Numbered from the stretch's first letter, positions 42,719-52,102 are shown. The stretch is DNA of 64,000 bases from an uncultured Rhodospirillaceae bacterium (GCA_945952105.1 CAMFGZ010000001.1:62001-126000), one strand, 5' to 3'. Numbers and translations: made by a program. Notes: generated from the letters alone by a model not told the origin.

Positions 42719-42747
42719 GCGGCGCAGCAGCAAAGGAACTCCCATTC

Positions 42748-43176
42748 ATGATGTACGACAAGCTCAACACCTTCGGCACCGACCAGGCCGTCACCGCGAC
42801 GGCCGCTTCGACCGACATCATCGACCTCGGCGCCGTCCGCGACATCGGCAACGGCGAGCCGCTGGAACTGGTCATCCTGGTCACGGAGACGGTCACCGCC
42901 TCGGGCGCCGCCACCGTCACCTTCACCCTCGAGACGGACGACAACTCGGGTTTCTCGTCGGTGGCGGTGCTCGCCAGCTCGGGTGCGATCGGCAAGGCCG
43001 CGCTGACGGCCGGCACGGAAGTCCTTCGCGTGAAGGTGCCGCTCGATGCCGAGCGCTACCTGCGCACCAACTACACGGTGGCCACCGGTCCGCTCACGGC
43101 CGGCAAGTTCACCGCGTTCCTCGCCCACGACCGCCAGGCCGCGAAAGCCTACGCGTCCGGCTTCATCGTCAGCTGA
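42748..43176 (+). CDS. Phage capsid cement protein (Bbp16-like)
   Basis: 142 residues directly behind the capsid protein. The pattern YDKLNTFGTDQAVTATAAST, DIIDLGAVRDIGNGEPLELV, VTFTLETDDNSGFSSVAVLA matches Bbp16-like cement (decoration) proteins that stabilise the head surface. Its integrity contrasts with the damaged capsid gene. Confidence 0.75.
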   Translation: MMYDKLNTFGTDQAVTATAASTDIIDLGAVRDIGNGEPLELVILVTETVTASGAATVTFTLETDDNSGFSSVAVLASSGAIGKAALTAGTEVLRVKVPLDAERYLRTNYTVATGPLTAGKFTAFLAHDRQAAKAYASGFIVS

Positions 43177-43190
43177 TCGGAGACACGCCT

Positions 43191-43454
43191 ATGGCCCCGA
43201 AGAACGACAGAACCGAGAAGTCCACCGAGTACGTCGTCGTCGACAACCCCTTCTACGACGGCGTGCAGCTCCATCCGATCGGCGCGCGCATCCTGTGGTC
43301 GGGCCCGCCGGGCCTGTCGCTGGCGCCGGTCGATGCACCGCGCCGCCGCAGCGGCGCCGAGGCGCCGATCTTCGGCGATCCGCTCTCCGGCCGTGGCGAC
43401 GGCGCGCCGGTGAAGGCCGCGAGGCCTGGCGATCAGGTCGTCCTGGTTCAGTGA
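43191..43454 (+). CDS. Phage hypothetical protein
   Basis: 87 residues, 14 bp after the cement gene. Contains YVVVDNPFYDGVQLHPIGARI and a Pro/Arg-rich middle (DAPRRRSGAEAPIFGDP). Likely a small head-associated protein; no family recognised. Confidence 0.65.
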   Translation: MAPKNDRTEKSTEYVVVDNPFYDGVQLHPIGARILWSGPPGLSLAPVDAPRRRSGAEAPIFGDPLSGRGDGAPVKAARPGDQVVLVQ

Positions 43455-43506
43455 AGCAGCAGGGGCCGGTCGGAAGGCCGGCCCCATCTCTCCGCAGGAG
43501 AATCAT

Positions 43507-43872
43507 ATGGCTCAAGACATTGCCTATCAGTCGTCGACCGGCCGCGGCAACGTGCCGGTTTCCGAAGCACGGCCGCTGCCGGTCGCGATCACCGGCCTCA
43601 CCGGCACGGCGTTGACCAGGTCGAGCGTGACCATGACGGGGGCCTCCGCGCCGCTCGTTGCCGCCGACGCCACGCGCCGCGTCGTCATCGTGTGCAGCAC
43701 CAGGGCGAACAGCGACGCTGCCTTCGATCCCACGGGAGGTACCTGCGCCCTCGATGCCGGCATCCCGCTGTCGGGCGGCGATACGGTGCAGATCACGGGC
43801 AAGGAAGCGCAAAGCGCGATGACCCAGTTCGGTGCCAACGGCCAGACGCTCACCGTCTTCGTGGGATCCTGA
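43507..43872 (+). CDS. Phage hypothetical protein, beta-rich
   Basis: 121 residues with AGGAG upstream of the ATG. Pattern AYQSSTGRGNVPVSEARPLP, TMTGASAPLVAADATRRVVI, GGTCALDAGIPLSGGDTVQI resembles small phage structural (decoration or head fibre) proteins of jelly-roll type. Function inferred only from context. Confidence 0.6.
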   Translation: MAQDIAYQSSTGRGNVPVSEARPLPVAITGLTGTALTRSSVTMTGASAPLVAADATRRVVIVCSTRANSDAAFDPTGGTCALDAGIPLSGGDTVQITGKEAQSAMTQFGANGQTLTVFVGS

Positions 43873-43874
43873 CG

Positions 43875-44696
43875 ATGCCGGTCGCATTCCTCAACCGCGT
43901 GCGCGGAGGTGCGTCGCGCGCCTTCGACGCCGACGTGCTGGCCTGGGAAGCGGCGGTGGTCGCCGCCGGCGGCTCGGTGTCGCTCTCACGCCGCGTCGTG
44001 GTGGATCAGTTCGTGTTCAGCGAGAAGGCCTCGGGCGCCTGGGCGCTGACCGACGACTACTGGGGACTCTGGGCGGAGAACGCGCAGCAGGCACTGGTGT
44101 CGCTGAAGCAGAAGCGGACAGCCGCGCCGGTGAATACACCGGCCTTCACGACCGATCGGCACTACACCTTCGACGGCGCCACCAGTTACCTGAACACCGG
44201 CTTCGTTCCGTCCACGCACGGCGTCGCCTACACCGGCAACGTCCAGCGCATTGCCGCCTACGAGCGCGTCAATTTCTCCGCCGCCGCCGCGGCGGCCGGA
44301 TGCCGTGTCGGTACGTCGTCGGCGATCATGATCATCCCGCGCCAGTCGAGTTCGATTACCGGCGCACTCAACCACACGGCGGGCGCCGTGAACTTTGTCA
44401 TGTCGCCCGCCGACAGTCGGGGCCTGAAGGCGATCAGTCGGGCGGGCGGGACAACGGCGCTGGGCTACGATCGTGGCGTGCGGCTCACGGACGTTACCGG
44501 GCTGACGATCGGTGGCTCGACGGCGCCTTCGGTACCGCTCTTCATCGGTGCCTACAACAGCAGCAACACGCCGATTTCGTTCAGGGCGGCCTCGATCGGC
44601 TTCGTCGCCATCGGCGGCCCGCTCTCCGACGCCCAGGAGCTGGCGCAATACAACGCCGTGCAGGCATGGGCGACTTCAGTTGGAGCCAACGTATGA
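43875..44696 (+). CDS. Phage structural protein, lectin-like fold suspected
   Basis: 273 residues from the ATG at 43875, one base after the previous stop codon. N-terminus VAFLNRVRGGASRAFDADVLAWEAAVVAAGG is typical of phage proteins that precede a laminin-G-like carbohydrate-binding domain (HYTFDGATSYLNTGFVPSTHG, SSNTPISFRAASIGFVAIGG, LSDAQELAQYNAVQAWATSV). Possibly a head or tail decoration that binds sugars. Overlaps the next gene by ATGA. Confidence 0.65.
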   Translation: MPVAFLNRVRGGASRAFDADVLAWEAAVVAAGGSVSLSRRVVVDQFVFSEKASGAWALTDDYWGLWAENAQQALVSLKQKRTAAPVNTPAFTTDRHYTFDGATSYLNTGFVPSTHGVAYTGNVQRIAAYERVNFSAAAAAAGCRVGTSSAIMIIPRQSSSITGALNHTAGAVNFVMSPADSRGLKAISRAGGTTALGYDRGVRLTDVTGLTIGGSTAPSVPLFIGAYNSSNTPISFRAASIGFVAIGGPLSDAQELAQYNAVQAWATSVGANV

Positions 44697-44914
44697 GCCT
44701 GTTCATCATCATGACGGCCGCGGAAGCCGGCATCGTACGTGGTCCGACGACGCCGCCGGCCGCGCTCGACCCGGTCGAACGCCAGAACGGCATGTTCATC
44801 CTGGGCGTCGCCGTTCTCGCGGACCCGGCCCACGAGATGCACCACGAGCTGCTGTCGGGTCTGCCGCAACTGGACAGCGCGGATCCCGCGTTTCCCCCGG
44901 AGATCGAGGCATGA
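44693..44914 (+). CDS. Small phage protein
   Basis: 73 residues (MSLFIIMTAAEAGIVRGPTT, ERQNGMFILGVAVLADPAHE), linked to both neighbours by ATGA overlaps. Similar short proteins often sit between fibre-like and lysis genes in this type of phage. Function unknown. Confidence 0.65.
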   Translation: MSLFIIMTAAEAGIVRGPTTPPAALDPVERQNGMFILGVAVLADPAHEMHHELLSGLPQLDSADPAFPPEIEA

Positions 44915-45183
44915 GCATGGATCGGGACCACATCATCCTGCCGCGCGACGCCCTCGACGCCCTGCTCGAGGATGCCGCCGAGCGCGGCGCGCGCAAGGCT
45001 CTGGCCGGCGTCGGCCTCGGCGACGAGGACGCGCCCGAGCACATCCGCGGGCTGCGCGACCTGTTCGACATGTACCGGACCGTGCGCAACGGCGCGCTGA
45101 GGCAGATCGGCCAGGGCCTCGCCCTGCTCCTGATCGGTGCGCTGGTGTTCTTCGTGTCGACCAAGCTCTCCACGGGCAGGTGA
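44911..45183 (+). CDS. Small phage membrane protein (DUF6127-like)
   Basis: 90 residues. MSMDRDHIILPRDALDALLE and AERGARKALAGVGLGDEDAP resemble DUF6127 proteins of alphaproteobacterial prophages; one transmembrane helix near the end (GQGLALLLIGALVFFVSTKL). Position directly before the lysozyme suggests a lysis accessory (spanin-like or holin-like) role, which is inference. ATGA overlap upstream. Confidence 0.6.
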   Translation: MSMDRDHIILPRDALDALLEDAAERGARKALAGVGLGDEDAPEHIRGLRDLFDMYRTVRNGALRQIGQGLALLLIGALVFFVSTKLSTGR

Positions 45184-45187
45184 CGGG

Positions 45188-45664
45188 ATGAGCCACACCG
45201 CCAATTCCCTGCTGGTCACGTCCGACGCGGGCCTCGCCCTGATCAAGTCGTTCGAGGGCCTGGAGACCACGGCCTACCCCGATCCCGGCAACGGGATCAC
45301 CGGCGAGCCCTGGACGATCGGCTACGGTCACACGCGCGGCGTGCGCCGTGGCGACACCTGCTCCGAGGAGCAGGCCACGGCCTGGCTGCGCGAGGACCTC
45401 CGCGCCGCCGAGGGCGCGGTGCGGCACCTGGTCGACGTGCCTCTGACCCAGGGCCAGTTCGATGCACTGGCGAGCTTCGTCTTCAACTGCGGCGCCGGGG
45501 CCTTCGGCAACTCCACGCTGCTGCGCCTGCTCAACGGCGGCGACGAGTCCGGCGCCGCCGATCAGTTCAGGCGCTGGAACCGGGGCGCCGACGGCGTGCT
45601 GCCGGGGCTCGTCCGCCGCCGCGCTGCCGAACGCGATCTCTTCATCTCACGGGAGACTGGTTGA
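45188..45664 (+). CDS. Phage lysozyme, GH24 endolysin
   Basis: 158 residues. GH24 pattern: ALIKSFEGLETTAYPDPG (catalytic Glu in SFEG), WTIGYGHTRGVRRGDTCSEE (Thr and Asp of the active site), LTQGQFDALASFVFNCGAGA, LLRLLNGGD. It hydrolyses the glycan strands of peptidoglycan for lysis or DNA entry. No signal or anchor sequence is visible, so a holin is needed. Confidence 0.9.
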   Translation: MSHTANSLLVTSDAGLALIKSFEGLETTAYPDPGNGITGEPWTIGYGHTRGVRRGDTCSEEQATAWLREDLRAAEGAVRHLVDVPLTQGQFDALASFVFNCGAGAFGNSTLLRLLNGGDESGAADQFRRWNRGADGVLPGLVRRRAAERDLFISRETG

Positions 45665-46203
45665 TGCCTTTCCTGCCACTACTGCTCGGCCTGGCGCCGA
45701 CCGTCGCCTCGTGGATCCTCGGCGACAAGACGGGTGCCGCCGTTTCGAAGGTGACGGGGATTGCCCGCGACATTCTCGGCACCGACAGCGCCGACGGGAT
45801 CGAACGCGCGATCGCGGCCGATCCCAACCTCGCGCTGCAGTTCCGTATGGCCGTGATCCAGGCCGAGGCCGATGCGCGCCGGCAGGAGTTCGAGGTGTTG
45901 CAGGCACAGCTCGCCGATGTGGCGAGCGCCCGCAGCCAAACGGTCGAACTGGCCAAGGCGGGCTCGGCGATCGCCTGGGGCGCCGTCGTGGTGAGCGTGC
46001 TGGTGACGGCCGCCTTCATGGCCGCGCTGTGGTTCGTGGTGCGCCAGGAGATCCCGCTCGCCTCGCGCGAGATCGCCTACATCCTGCTGGGCACGCTGGG
46101 CGCCAAGTTCGGCGATATCGTCGCCTACTGGGTCGGCTCCAGCTCGGGTTCGGCGCAGAAGAGCGCGGCGCTCGAGAAGGCCGTGGCCGGGGGAGGGCGC
46201 TAG
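45664..46203 (+). CDS. Holin-like phage membrane protein
   Basis: 179 residues; its ATG overlaps the lysozyme stop (TGATG). An N-terminal hydrophobic stretch (PFLPLLLGLAPTVASWIL) is followed by a helical section and two strong membrane segments (AIAWGAVVVSVLVTAAFMAAL, IAYILLGTLGAKFGDIVAYW). The layout matches three-segment holin-like proteins next to endolysin genes. AIAADPNLALQFRMAVIQAE is also typical of this group. Confidence 0.7.
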   Translation: MPFLPLLLGLAPTVASWILGDKTGAAVSKVTGIARDILGTDSADGIERAIAADPNLALQFRMAVIQAEADARRQEFEVLQAQLADVASARSQTVELAKAGSAIAWGAVVVSVLVTAAFMAALWFVVRQEIPLASREIAYILLGTLGAKFGDIVAYWVGSSSGSAQKSAALEKAVAGGGR

Positions 46204-46842
46204 ATGCCGGCCGATACCGACATCGGCAACATGGCGCTGAGCCGTCTCGGGACGCGCGCCACCATTGCCGACCTCACGGAAAACAGCACCGAGGCCCGCC
46301 AGATCAATCTCTGGTACGCGACCGTGCGCGACGATCTCCAGTCGCTGGTCGACTGGAACTTCAATCGCGTGAGCCAGGCGCTGTCGGCGTCCGGCACGCC
46401 GCCGGCGCGCTGGGCCTCGAGCTATGCCTATCCGACGGACTGCCTGAAGATGCGCCGGCTCGATTTCGGCGCGGCGAGCTGGGTTGCCGGCGATCCGGCG
46501 ACCGGCTTCGAGATCGCCTCGGACGGCAGCGGCACGTTCGTCTACTGCAACGAGGACAGGGTGTCGGCGGTCTATGCCCAGCGCGTGACCGATCCGGCGC
46601 GCTTCACGCCGGGCTTCATCCTGGCATTCGTGGATTGCCTCGCGGCGGCGGTGGCGCATGCCATCACGCAGAAGGCCGACCTCGCCGAAATGCTGGCGAA
46701 GCGGGCGCAGGAGCGTATCGAACGAGCCCGTGCCGACAGCGCCAACGAAGGCATCGTGCAGGCCGATGCCGAGCGGCTGGCACAGAGTTTGGTGGTCCGC
46801 GACTTCGACTGGATGAGTGACGGTACGGGAGGTGGCGCATGA
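46204..46842 (+). CDS. Tail tubular protein A (T7 gp11-like adaptor)
   Basis: 212 residues starting directly after the previous stop. Landmarks: TDIGNMALSRLGTRATIADL, TENSTEARQINLWYATVRDD, YAYPTDCLKMRRLD, RFTPGFILAFVDCLAAAVAH. Such adaptors connect the portal to the short tail. The portal gene itself has been lost, so its docking partner is missing here. Coupled to the next gene by ATGA. Confidence 0.82.
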   Translation: MPADTDIGNMALSRLGTRATIADLTENSTEARQINLWYATVRDDLQSLVDWNFNRVSQALSASGTPPARWASSYAYPTDCLKMRRLDFGAASWVAGDPATGFEIASDGSGTFVYCNEDRVSAVYAQRVTDPARFTPGFILAFVDCLAAAVAHAITQKADLAEMLAKRAQERIERARADSANEGIVQADAERLAQSLVVRDFDWMSDGTGGGA

Positions 46843-49325
46843 CGACGCCGATCATCCTGCCCAGTTTCGCCACGGGCGAACTCTCGCCGGCGTTGCAGGG
46901 CCGCGTCGACCTGGCCAAGTACCAGGTGGGCCTGGCGACCTGCCTCAACTGGTTCATCCATCCGTTCGGCGGCGCAAGCACCCGGGCCGGCACCGCCTTC
47001 GTCGGCGAAATCCTCGATCCGGCGACGCGAAGCCGCCTGATCCCGTTCAGCTTCAACACGCAGCAAACCTACGTGCTGGAGTTCGGCCACCTGAAGATGC
47101 GTGTGGTGAAGGCCGGAGGCTACGTGCTCGAACCCGGCGTGGCCGTAGCCGGCGTCACGCGTGCCAGCCCGGGCGTCGTGACGACGGCGGCGCCGCACGG
47201 TTTCGCGACCGGCGACGCGCTCTGGATCGACGGCGTCTCCGGCATGACGCCGCTCAACCGGCGCCGCTTCACCGTGACGGTGCTGGGCGACTCCACCTTC
47301 TCGCTGGGGATCGACACGTCGGGCTACGGCGCCTGGACCTCGGGCGGGACGGCGGCGCGGCTCTACACGATCGACACGCCCTATGCGGCGGCCGATCTCG
47401 CGCGGCTGAAGTACGTGCAGAGCGCGGACACGATGACGCTCACGCATCCGTCCTACGCGCCGCGGAACCTGACCCGCACCGGCCACGCCGCGTGGACGCT
47501 CACGGCGATCACCTATGCCCCGACGCAGCAGCCGCCGACCGGCGTCGCTTCCGACTATCCGGGGGCGGCCTTCGACTATGTCGTGACGGCGGTGAGCGCG
47601 GAGACCGGCGAGGAAAGCGTGGCGTCGGCGACCGCGAGTTCGGCGGACCAGACCTCGACCGTGATCTGGACCGACGCGCCCGGCGCCGACTCCTACAACG
47701 TCTACAAGGGCAAGAACGGCGTCTTTGGCTTCATCGGCCGCGCCGGCTCGGGCTCGCCGGGATTCACCGACACGACGGTGGCGCCCGACACGTCCGACAC
47801 GCCGCCCCAGGACAAGAACCCGTTCGACGCCGCCGACAAATATCCCGGCTGCGCGACCTATCACGAGGGACGGCAGTGGTATGCGCGGACCAACCAGAAG
47901 CCGCAGACACTCTATTCGTCGGCCTCGGCCGCCTTCAACAACATGAACACCAGCTCGCCGTCGAAGGACAGCGACGCGATCACCCGCACCATCGCCAGCC
48001 GCGAGGTGAACGAGATCCGCTTCCTGCTGAGCCTCAACGTGCTGCTGGTCTGGACCTCCGGCGCGGTCTGGAAGGCCTGGGCCGGCGCGCAGGCCGATGT
48101 CATGACCCCAGCCAATTGCGCGGTGAAGCCGCAAAGCTACGAGGGCATCGCCGAGATCCCGCCGATCGCCACGGAGAGCAGTGCGCTTTATGTCACCGCC
48201 TCCACCCGGAAGGTGCGTGACGTCGCTTATGAACTCACGTCGGACAGCTTCCAGGGCCGCAACGTGTCGATCTTTGCCAGCCATCTCTTCGAGGCGCACG
48301 GCATCGAGGAATGGACCTATGCGCGCGATCCGCACGGGATCGTCTGGTGCGTGCGGGCGGACGGCGTGCTGCTGGCCTTCACCTACCTGAAGGAGCACGA
48401 CGTCTATGCCTGGTCGCGCCACGTCACCGACGGCGCGGTCGAGAGCGTGGCGACGGTGCAGGAAGGCGACGAGTCGATCCTGTATGTCTCGATCCGGCGC
48501 ACCGTCGGCGACCGGACCGTCCGTTATGTCGAGCGCATGGCGAGCCGCTACTTTCCCGACGTCTACAGCTCCTGGTGCGTCGACAGCGGCGTGCGCTACG
48601 ACGGCTGGAACCGCGCCGCCGGCCTCGGCCTCACCCTGACCGGGGCGAGTTGGGGTGCGGGTGCGACCGTCACCGTGACGGCCACGGGCCACACGCCGTT
48701 CACGGCCGCCTCGGTCGGGACGAAGTATCTCCTGCGCTCCGGCCAGAACCAGGTCGTCGCGACCGTGACGGCCTTCACGGACACATCGCACGTCACCGCC
48801 ACGCTCGATATCGCGGCGCATGCTAGCCTGCAGAATCGCGAGACGGAGGACTGGGCGCTGGCGTCGCTCACCTTGACCGGCCTGTGGCATCTCGAAGGTC
48901 GCACGGTCGTGGTCCTGGCCGACGGATCGGTGCAGCCGGCCGCCACGGTGCGCGACGGCACGATCGTGCTCCCGCGCGCGTCGGGCACCATCCTCGCCGG
49001 CCTGCCCTATGTCTGCGACCTGGAGACGCTGAACCTCGAGGCCGGCCAGCCGACCTTGCAAGGCCGGCAGAAGGTCGTGAGCGAGGTCGTCCTGCGGGTG
49101 AAGGAGACGCGCGGCCTCAGCGCCGGTCCCACCGCCGGCCGGCTCGTGGACATCAAGGAACGGACATCCGAGCAGCCCGGCTTTCCGACCATGCTGACGA
49201 CCGGCGACGAGCGCGTGCTGATCGATCCGGACTGGAGCGCGGCCGGTCGCGTCTTCGTGCGCCAGTCCAATCCGCTGCCGGCCACGCTGCTGGCCATCAT
49301 TCCCCGCCTCGAAGCTGGAGCCTGA
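46839..49325 (+). CDS. Tail tubular protein B (T7 gp12-like nozzle)
   Basis: 828 residues. N-terminus ILPSFATGELSPALQGRVDL, NWFIHPFGGASTRAGTAFVG and later IPFSFNTQQTYVLEFGHLKM, QKPQTLYSSASAAFNNMNTS, TYARDPHGIVWCVRADGVLL are typical of gp12-like nozzle proteins of podoviruses. It forms the tail end through which DNA passes. The gene is intact, unlike the head genes. The long minus-strand open frame opposite it is a codon-bias shadow. Confidence 0.87.
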   Translation: MTTPIILPSFATGELSPALQGRVDLAKYQVGLATCLNWFIHPFGGASTRAGTAFVGEILDPATRSRLIPFSFNTQQTYVLEFGHLKMRVVKAGGYVLEPGVAVAGVTRASPGVVTTAAPHGFATGDALWIDGVSGMTPLNRRRFTVTVLGDSTFSLGIDTSGYGAWTSGGTAARLYTIDTPYAAADLARLKYVQSADTMTLTHPSYAPRNLTRTGHAAWTLTAITYAPTQQPPTGVASDYPGAAFDYVVTAVSAETGEESVASATASSADQTSTVIWTDAPGADSYNVYKGKNGVFGFIGRAGSGSPGFTDTTVAPDTSDTPPQDKNPFDAADKYPGCATYHEGRQWYARTNQKPQTLYSSASAAFNNMNTSSPSKDSDAITRTIASREVNEIRFLLSLNVLLVWTSGAVWKAWAGAQADVMTPANCAVKPQSYEGIAEIPPIATESSALYVTASTRKVRDVAYELTSDSFQGRNVSIFASHLFEAHGIEEWTYARDPHGIVWCVRADGVLLAFTYLKEHDVYAWSRHVTDGAVESVATVQEGDESILYVSIRRTVGDRTVRYVERMASRYFPDVYSSWCVDSGVRYDGWNRAAGLGLTLTGASWGAGATVTVTATGHTPFTAASVGTKYLLRSGQNQVVATVTAFTDTSHVTATLDIAAHASLQNRETEDWALASLTLTGLWHLEGRTVVVLADGSVQPAATVRDGTIVLPRASGTILAGLPYVCDLETLNLEAGQPTLQGRQKVVSEVVLRVKETRGLSAGPTAGRLVDIKERTSEQPGFPTMLTTGDERVLIDPDWSAAGRVFVRQSNPLPATLLAIIPRLEAGA

Positions 49326-49329
49326 ACCC

Positions 49330-50751
49330 ATGGCCATCACGAATACCGACCGCAAGGTGATCCATAACGGCAACGGCAGTGCCGTCGTGTTTCCCTACGG
49401 ATTTCCCATTCTCGACGCCGCCCACCTCTCCGTGATCTACACCGGCGCGTCCGGCACGGAGACGACGCTGTCGCCCGCGCTCTACACCGTGAGCGGGATC
49501 GGCGCGTCGGCTGGCGGCAGCGTGACCTACCCGACGGCCGGCAGTCCGATCGCCACAGGCACGAAGCTGACCATCGTGCGGACGGTGCCCTACACGCAGA
49601 CGACCGTGCTGTCCAACCAGGGTGGCTACTATCCCGAGGTGGTCGAGCGCCGCTTCGACGAGATCTACATGGCGATGCAGCAGCTTGCCGAGATCGTGAG
49701 CCGCTACACGGTCAGCAGCATCAGCGATCCAGCGACGGAACAGAGCAACTATGCGCTGATCCAGTCGTTGCAGACTTCCGTTGGCGGCGTAGACAGGCTC
49801 ACGACGCAGGGCGACCTGCTCACCCGGGACGGTGCGGGCTACAAGCGCCTGCCGCGCGGCACGGCGGGCCAGTTCCTGGGCATCAGCGGCGCCGATGCGG
49901 CCTGGCAGGTGCCGGCCTATCCGACCTACTCGGGTGTGCGCCAGAGCGTGAGCGCCGGGCCGGTGACGACCGCGGGCCTGCCGAGCCTGCTGCCCTCGAC
50001 CACCACGGCCACCCTCAACCTGACCTCGCAGAACGTGTCCTCGACCTATCCGCTGGTCGCCACGGCCGCGGGCGGCTGGTCGAGCGCGACCGGCGCCCCG
50101 GTGGACACGATCGGGTACAGCACCACGAACCTGACCTGGTCGAGCCTCACCGCGTCGAGCAAGAATTATCTCTACGTCACGATCTCCGGCGGGGTGATGA
50201 CCACCGGCAAGACGCTGCTGGCGCCGATCTACCAGTGGGGCGGCACGCCCTCGACGACGAACGGCCAGTTCACGTTCAACATCGGCGAAATGCGGGGCTA
50301 TCTCGGCAACGGCACGACCGCGCCGCAGACCAATCTCGTGTTCGTCGGCGAGGCCGACACCAGCGGCACGGCGGTCACGGCCACGATCGCCTACGCCTAC
50401 AACGGAAAATTCGAGGGGAGCTGGAGCGCGGGCATCCCCAACATCAACACGACGATGACGGCCGACCACAATCTGGGTGTGATCCCCAGGGTGAAGGACT
50501 GGACCTTCGAATGCACCACGAACGACCAGGGCTATCTGGTCGGCGAGCAGATCTCCATGGTGCAACAGACCCAGACCTCGGCCGGTGTCGGCATCTATCA
50601 CATGCAGCCGCTCGCCAGCACCCGGAACTCGATGCACACGCGCACCGGCACCTACAACGCCTTCGTCGCGTCGAGCGCCGATGCGGGCGTCAATTCCAAT
50701 CTCACCCAGGCCTCATGGAAGAAGAAGCCCGTCGCGGAGCGCGGCTGGTGA
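49330..50751 (+). CDS. Tail fibre protein (T7 gp17-like N-terminus)
   Basis: 473 residues. The T7 tail-fibre N-terminal domain is seen (TNTDRKVIHNGNGSAVVFPY, TIVRTVPYTQTTVLSNQGGY, VVERRFDEIYMAMQQLAEI), followed by a beta-rich receptor-binding part. The C-terminal end (HTRTGTYNAFVASSADAGVN) is Ser/Ala-rich. It attaches the particle to the host surface. GTGA overlap with the next gene. Confidence 0.85.
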   Translation: MAITNTDRKVIHNGNGSAVVFPYGFPILDAAHLSVIYTGASGTETTLSPALYTVSGIGASAGGSVTYPTAGSPIATGTKLTIVRTVPYTQTTVLSNQGGYYPEVVERRFDEIYMAMQQLAEIVSRYTVSSISDPATEQSNYALIQSLQTSVGGVDRLTTQGDLLTRDGAGYKRLPRGTAGQFLGISGADAAWQVPAYPTYSGVRQSVSAGPVTTAGLPSLLPSTTTATLNLTSQNVSSTYPLVATAAGGWSSATGAPVDTIGYSTTNLTWSSLTASSKNYLYVTISGGVMTTGKTLLAPIYQWGGTPSTTNGQFTFNIGEMRGYLGNGTTAPQTNLVFVGEADTSGTAVTATIAYAYNGKFEGSWSAGIPNINTTMTADHNLGVIPRVKDWTFECTTNDQGYLVGEQISMVQQTQTSAGVGIYHMQPLASTRNSMHTRTGTYNAFVASSADAGVNSNLTQASWKKKPVAERGW

Positions 50752-51197
50752 TCGCCATGCTCCCCGCAACCGAGGACGATGCGCGCGAGCTGGCACCGCT
50801 GCTGCGGGCCGAGGATCGCGCCGAGGTGCTGGCGCTCGGCGTCGAGCCGGTCGACGGCCTCTTGCAGAGCGTCGCCGCTGCACGCGAGGCCTGGACCTGG
50901 CGCGCCGACGGCCTGGTCATCTGCATGGCGGGCGTCGCGCCGCTCAGCCTGATCGGCCGGACCGGCGTGCCGTGGCTGCTCGGCTCAGATCTCGTGCCGG
51001 CGCACCGCCGTATCTTCATGGTCGAGACCCGCCGCGCCGTCGCCCGCTGGCTCGGCATGTTCGACGTGCTGCGCAACGTCGTCGATGCCCGCTACGCCGC
51101 CGCGATCCGCTGGCTGCGCTGGCTGGGCTTCGAGGTCGGCGAACCTTTCGCCTTACAGGGAGGCCTGTTCCGCACCGCCGTGAAGGAGGCCGCATGA
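50748..51197 (+). CDS. T7 gp13-like protein (DUF2833)
   Basis: 149 residues from a GTG at 50748 overlapping the fibre stop; an ATG at 50757 is the alternative. Pattern LPATEDDARELAPLLRAEDR, EAWTWRADGLVICMAGVAPL, GTPWLLGSD-like (GVPWLLGSDLVPAHRRIF), VVDARYAAAIRWLRWLGFEV matches the phage family of internal virion protein A / acetyltransferase-related fold. ATGA overlap downstream. Confidence 0.8.
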   Translation: MIAMLPATEDDARELAPLLRAEDRAEVLALGVEPVDGLLQSVAAAREAWTWRADGLVICMAGVAPLSLIGRTGVPWLLGSDLVPAHRRIFMVETRRAVARWLGMFDVLRNVVDARYAAAIRWLRWLGFEVGEPFALQGGLFRTAVKEAA

Positions 51198-51646
51198 TCC
51201 GCCCCGGCACCATCGCGAAGTTGGAGGCCGCGCCGTCCTTTCCGGCGCTGCTCGCGGAGTACGCGGCCGAATCCGCCATCGAGGGCATGCCGCCGCCGTC
51301 TGCCCGGATGGAGACCTATCGCGCCCTCGACGAGGCCGGCGCGCTCCATGTTTTGGAGGCCGTGGCCGGCGACGAGCTGGTCGGGTTCATCACCGTCCTG
51401 TCGGCGCCGCTGCCGCACTACGGGCGGACGGTGGCGGTGTCGGAGAGCTTCTTCGTCGCCCGGGCGCATCGCCACACCGGCGCCGGCCTGAAGCTGCTGC
51501 GGGCGGCCGAGGACAAGGCGCGCGAGATCGGCTCGCCGGGGCTCGTCGTGAGCGCGCCGTTCGCCGGCCGCCTGTTCGAAGTGCTGCCGCGTTGCGGCTA
51601 CGCCGAAGTCAGCCGGATTTTCTTCAAGAAGGTGACCGATGCCTGA
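51194..51646 (+). CDS. Phage-borne GNAT acetyltransferase
   Basis: 150 residues. GNAT landmarks: EAVAGDELVGFITVLSAPLP, VAVSESFFVARAHRHTGAGL (acetyl-CoA-binding turn RAHRHTGAG), KLLRAAEDKAREIGSPGLVV, GYAEVSRIFFKKV. Genes of this kind commonly sit beside the gp13-like gene in related phages; substrate unknown. It contains a 28-bp segment (51324-51351) that recurs exactly at 58602-58629. Confidence 0.82.
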   Translation: MIRPGTIAKLEAAPSFPALLAEYAAESAIEGMPPPSARMETYRALDEAGALHVLEAVAGDELVGFITVLSAPLPHYGRTVAVSESFFVARAHRHTGAGLKLLRAAEDKAREIGSPGLVVSAPFAGRLFEVLPRCGYAEVSRIFFKKVTDA

Positions 51647-52100
51647 GATCGCCGTTCATCGCGAGGCCATCCCGGCCATTTCCGACGAGGCGCTGGCGCG
51701 CATGACCGAGTTCGAGCGGCGCGTGCTGGAGGCGCCGCAGGTGCCGGTGCGTACCGATCATGTGCTGCATGCCGGCCTGTACGTCCGGACGCTGTTCATG
51801 CCCAAGGGCACGGTGATCACCGGCGCGCTGGTGAAGGTCGCCACCGTGCTCGTCGTGCAGGGCGACGTGATCGTCGCCGTGGGCGATGGGACCAGCCGGC
51901 TGGCCGGACACGCCGTTCTGGCGGCGGCGGCACACCGCAAGCAGGCCTTCGTCGCCCTGGAGGACAGCTACGTCACGATGTCGTTCCCGACGCGGGTGCG
52001 CACGATCGAGGAGGCCGAGGCCGAGTTCACCGATGAGGCCCATCGTCTGGCGTCGCGCCGGCCGGAAGCCTTCAACACCTTCACCGTTACGGGAGACTGA
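51639..52100 (+). CDS. Conserved phage protein
   Basis: 153 residues overlapping the GNAT gene by 8 bp. AGLYVRTLFMPKGTVITGAL, VVQGDVIVAVGDGTSRLAGH, RKQAFVALEDSYVTMSFPTR suggest a cupin-like beta barrel. It is a regular member of this gene block in related prophages; role unknown (virion protein or regulator). Confidence 0.7.
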   Translation: MPEIAVHREAIPAISDEALARMTEFERRVLEAPQVPVRTDHVLHAGLYVRTLFMPKGTVITGALVKVATVLVVQGDVIVAVGDGTSRLAGHAVLAAAAHRKQAFVALEDSYVTMSFPTRVRTIEEAEAEFTDEAHRLASRRPEAFNTFTVTGD

Positions 52101-52102
52101 CC

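Noticed and set aside
46572..49373. 933-codon open frame on the minus strand opposite the tail nozzle gene
   Set aside because: Arg/His/Gly-rich translation typical of an antisense shadow in GC-rich DNA; the plus strand encodes a recognisable gp12-like protein with overlaps to both neighbours.
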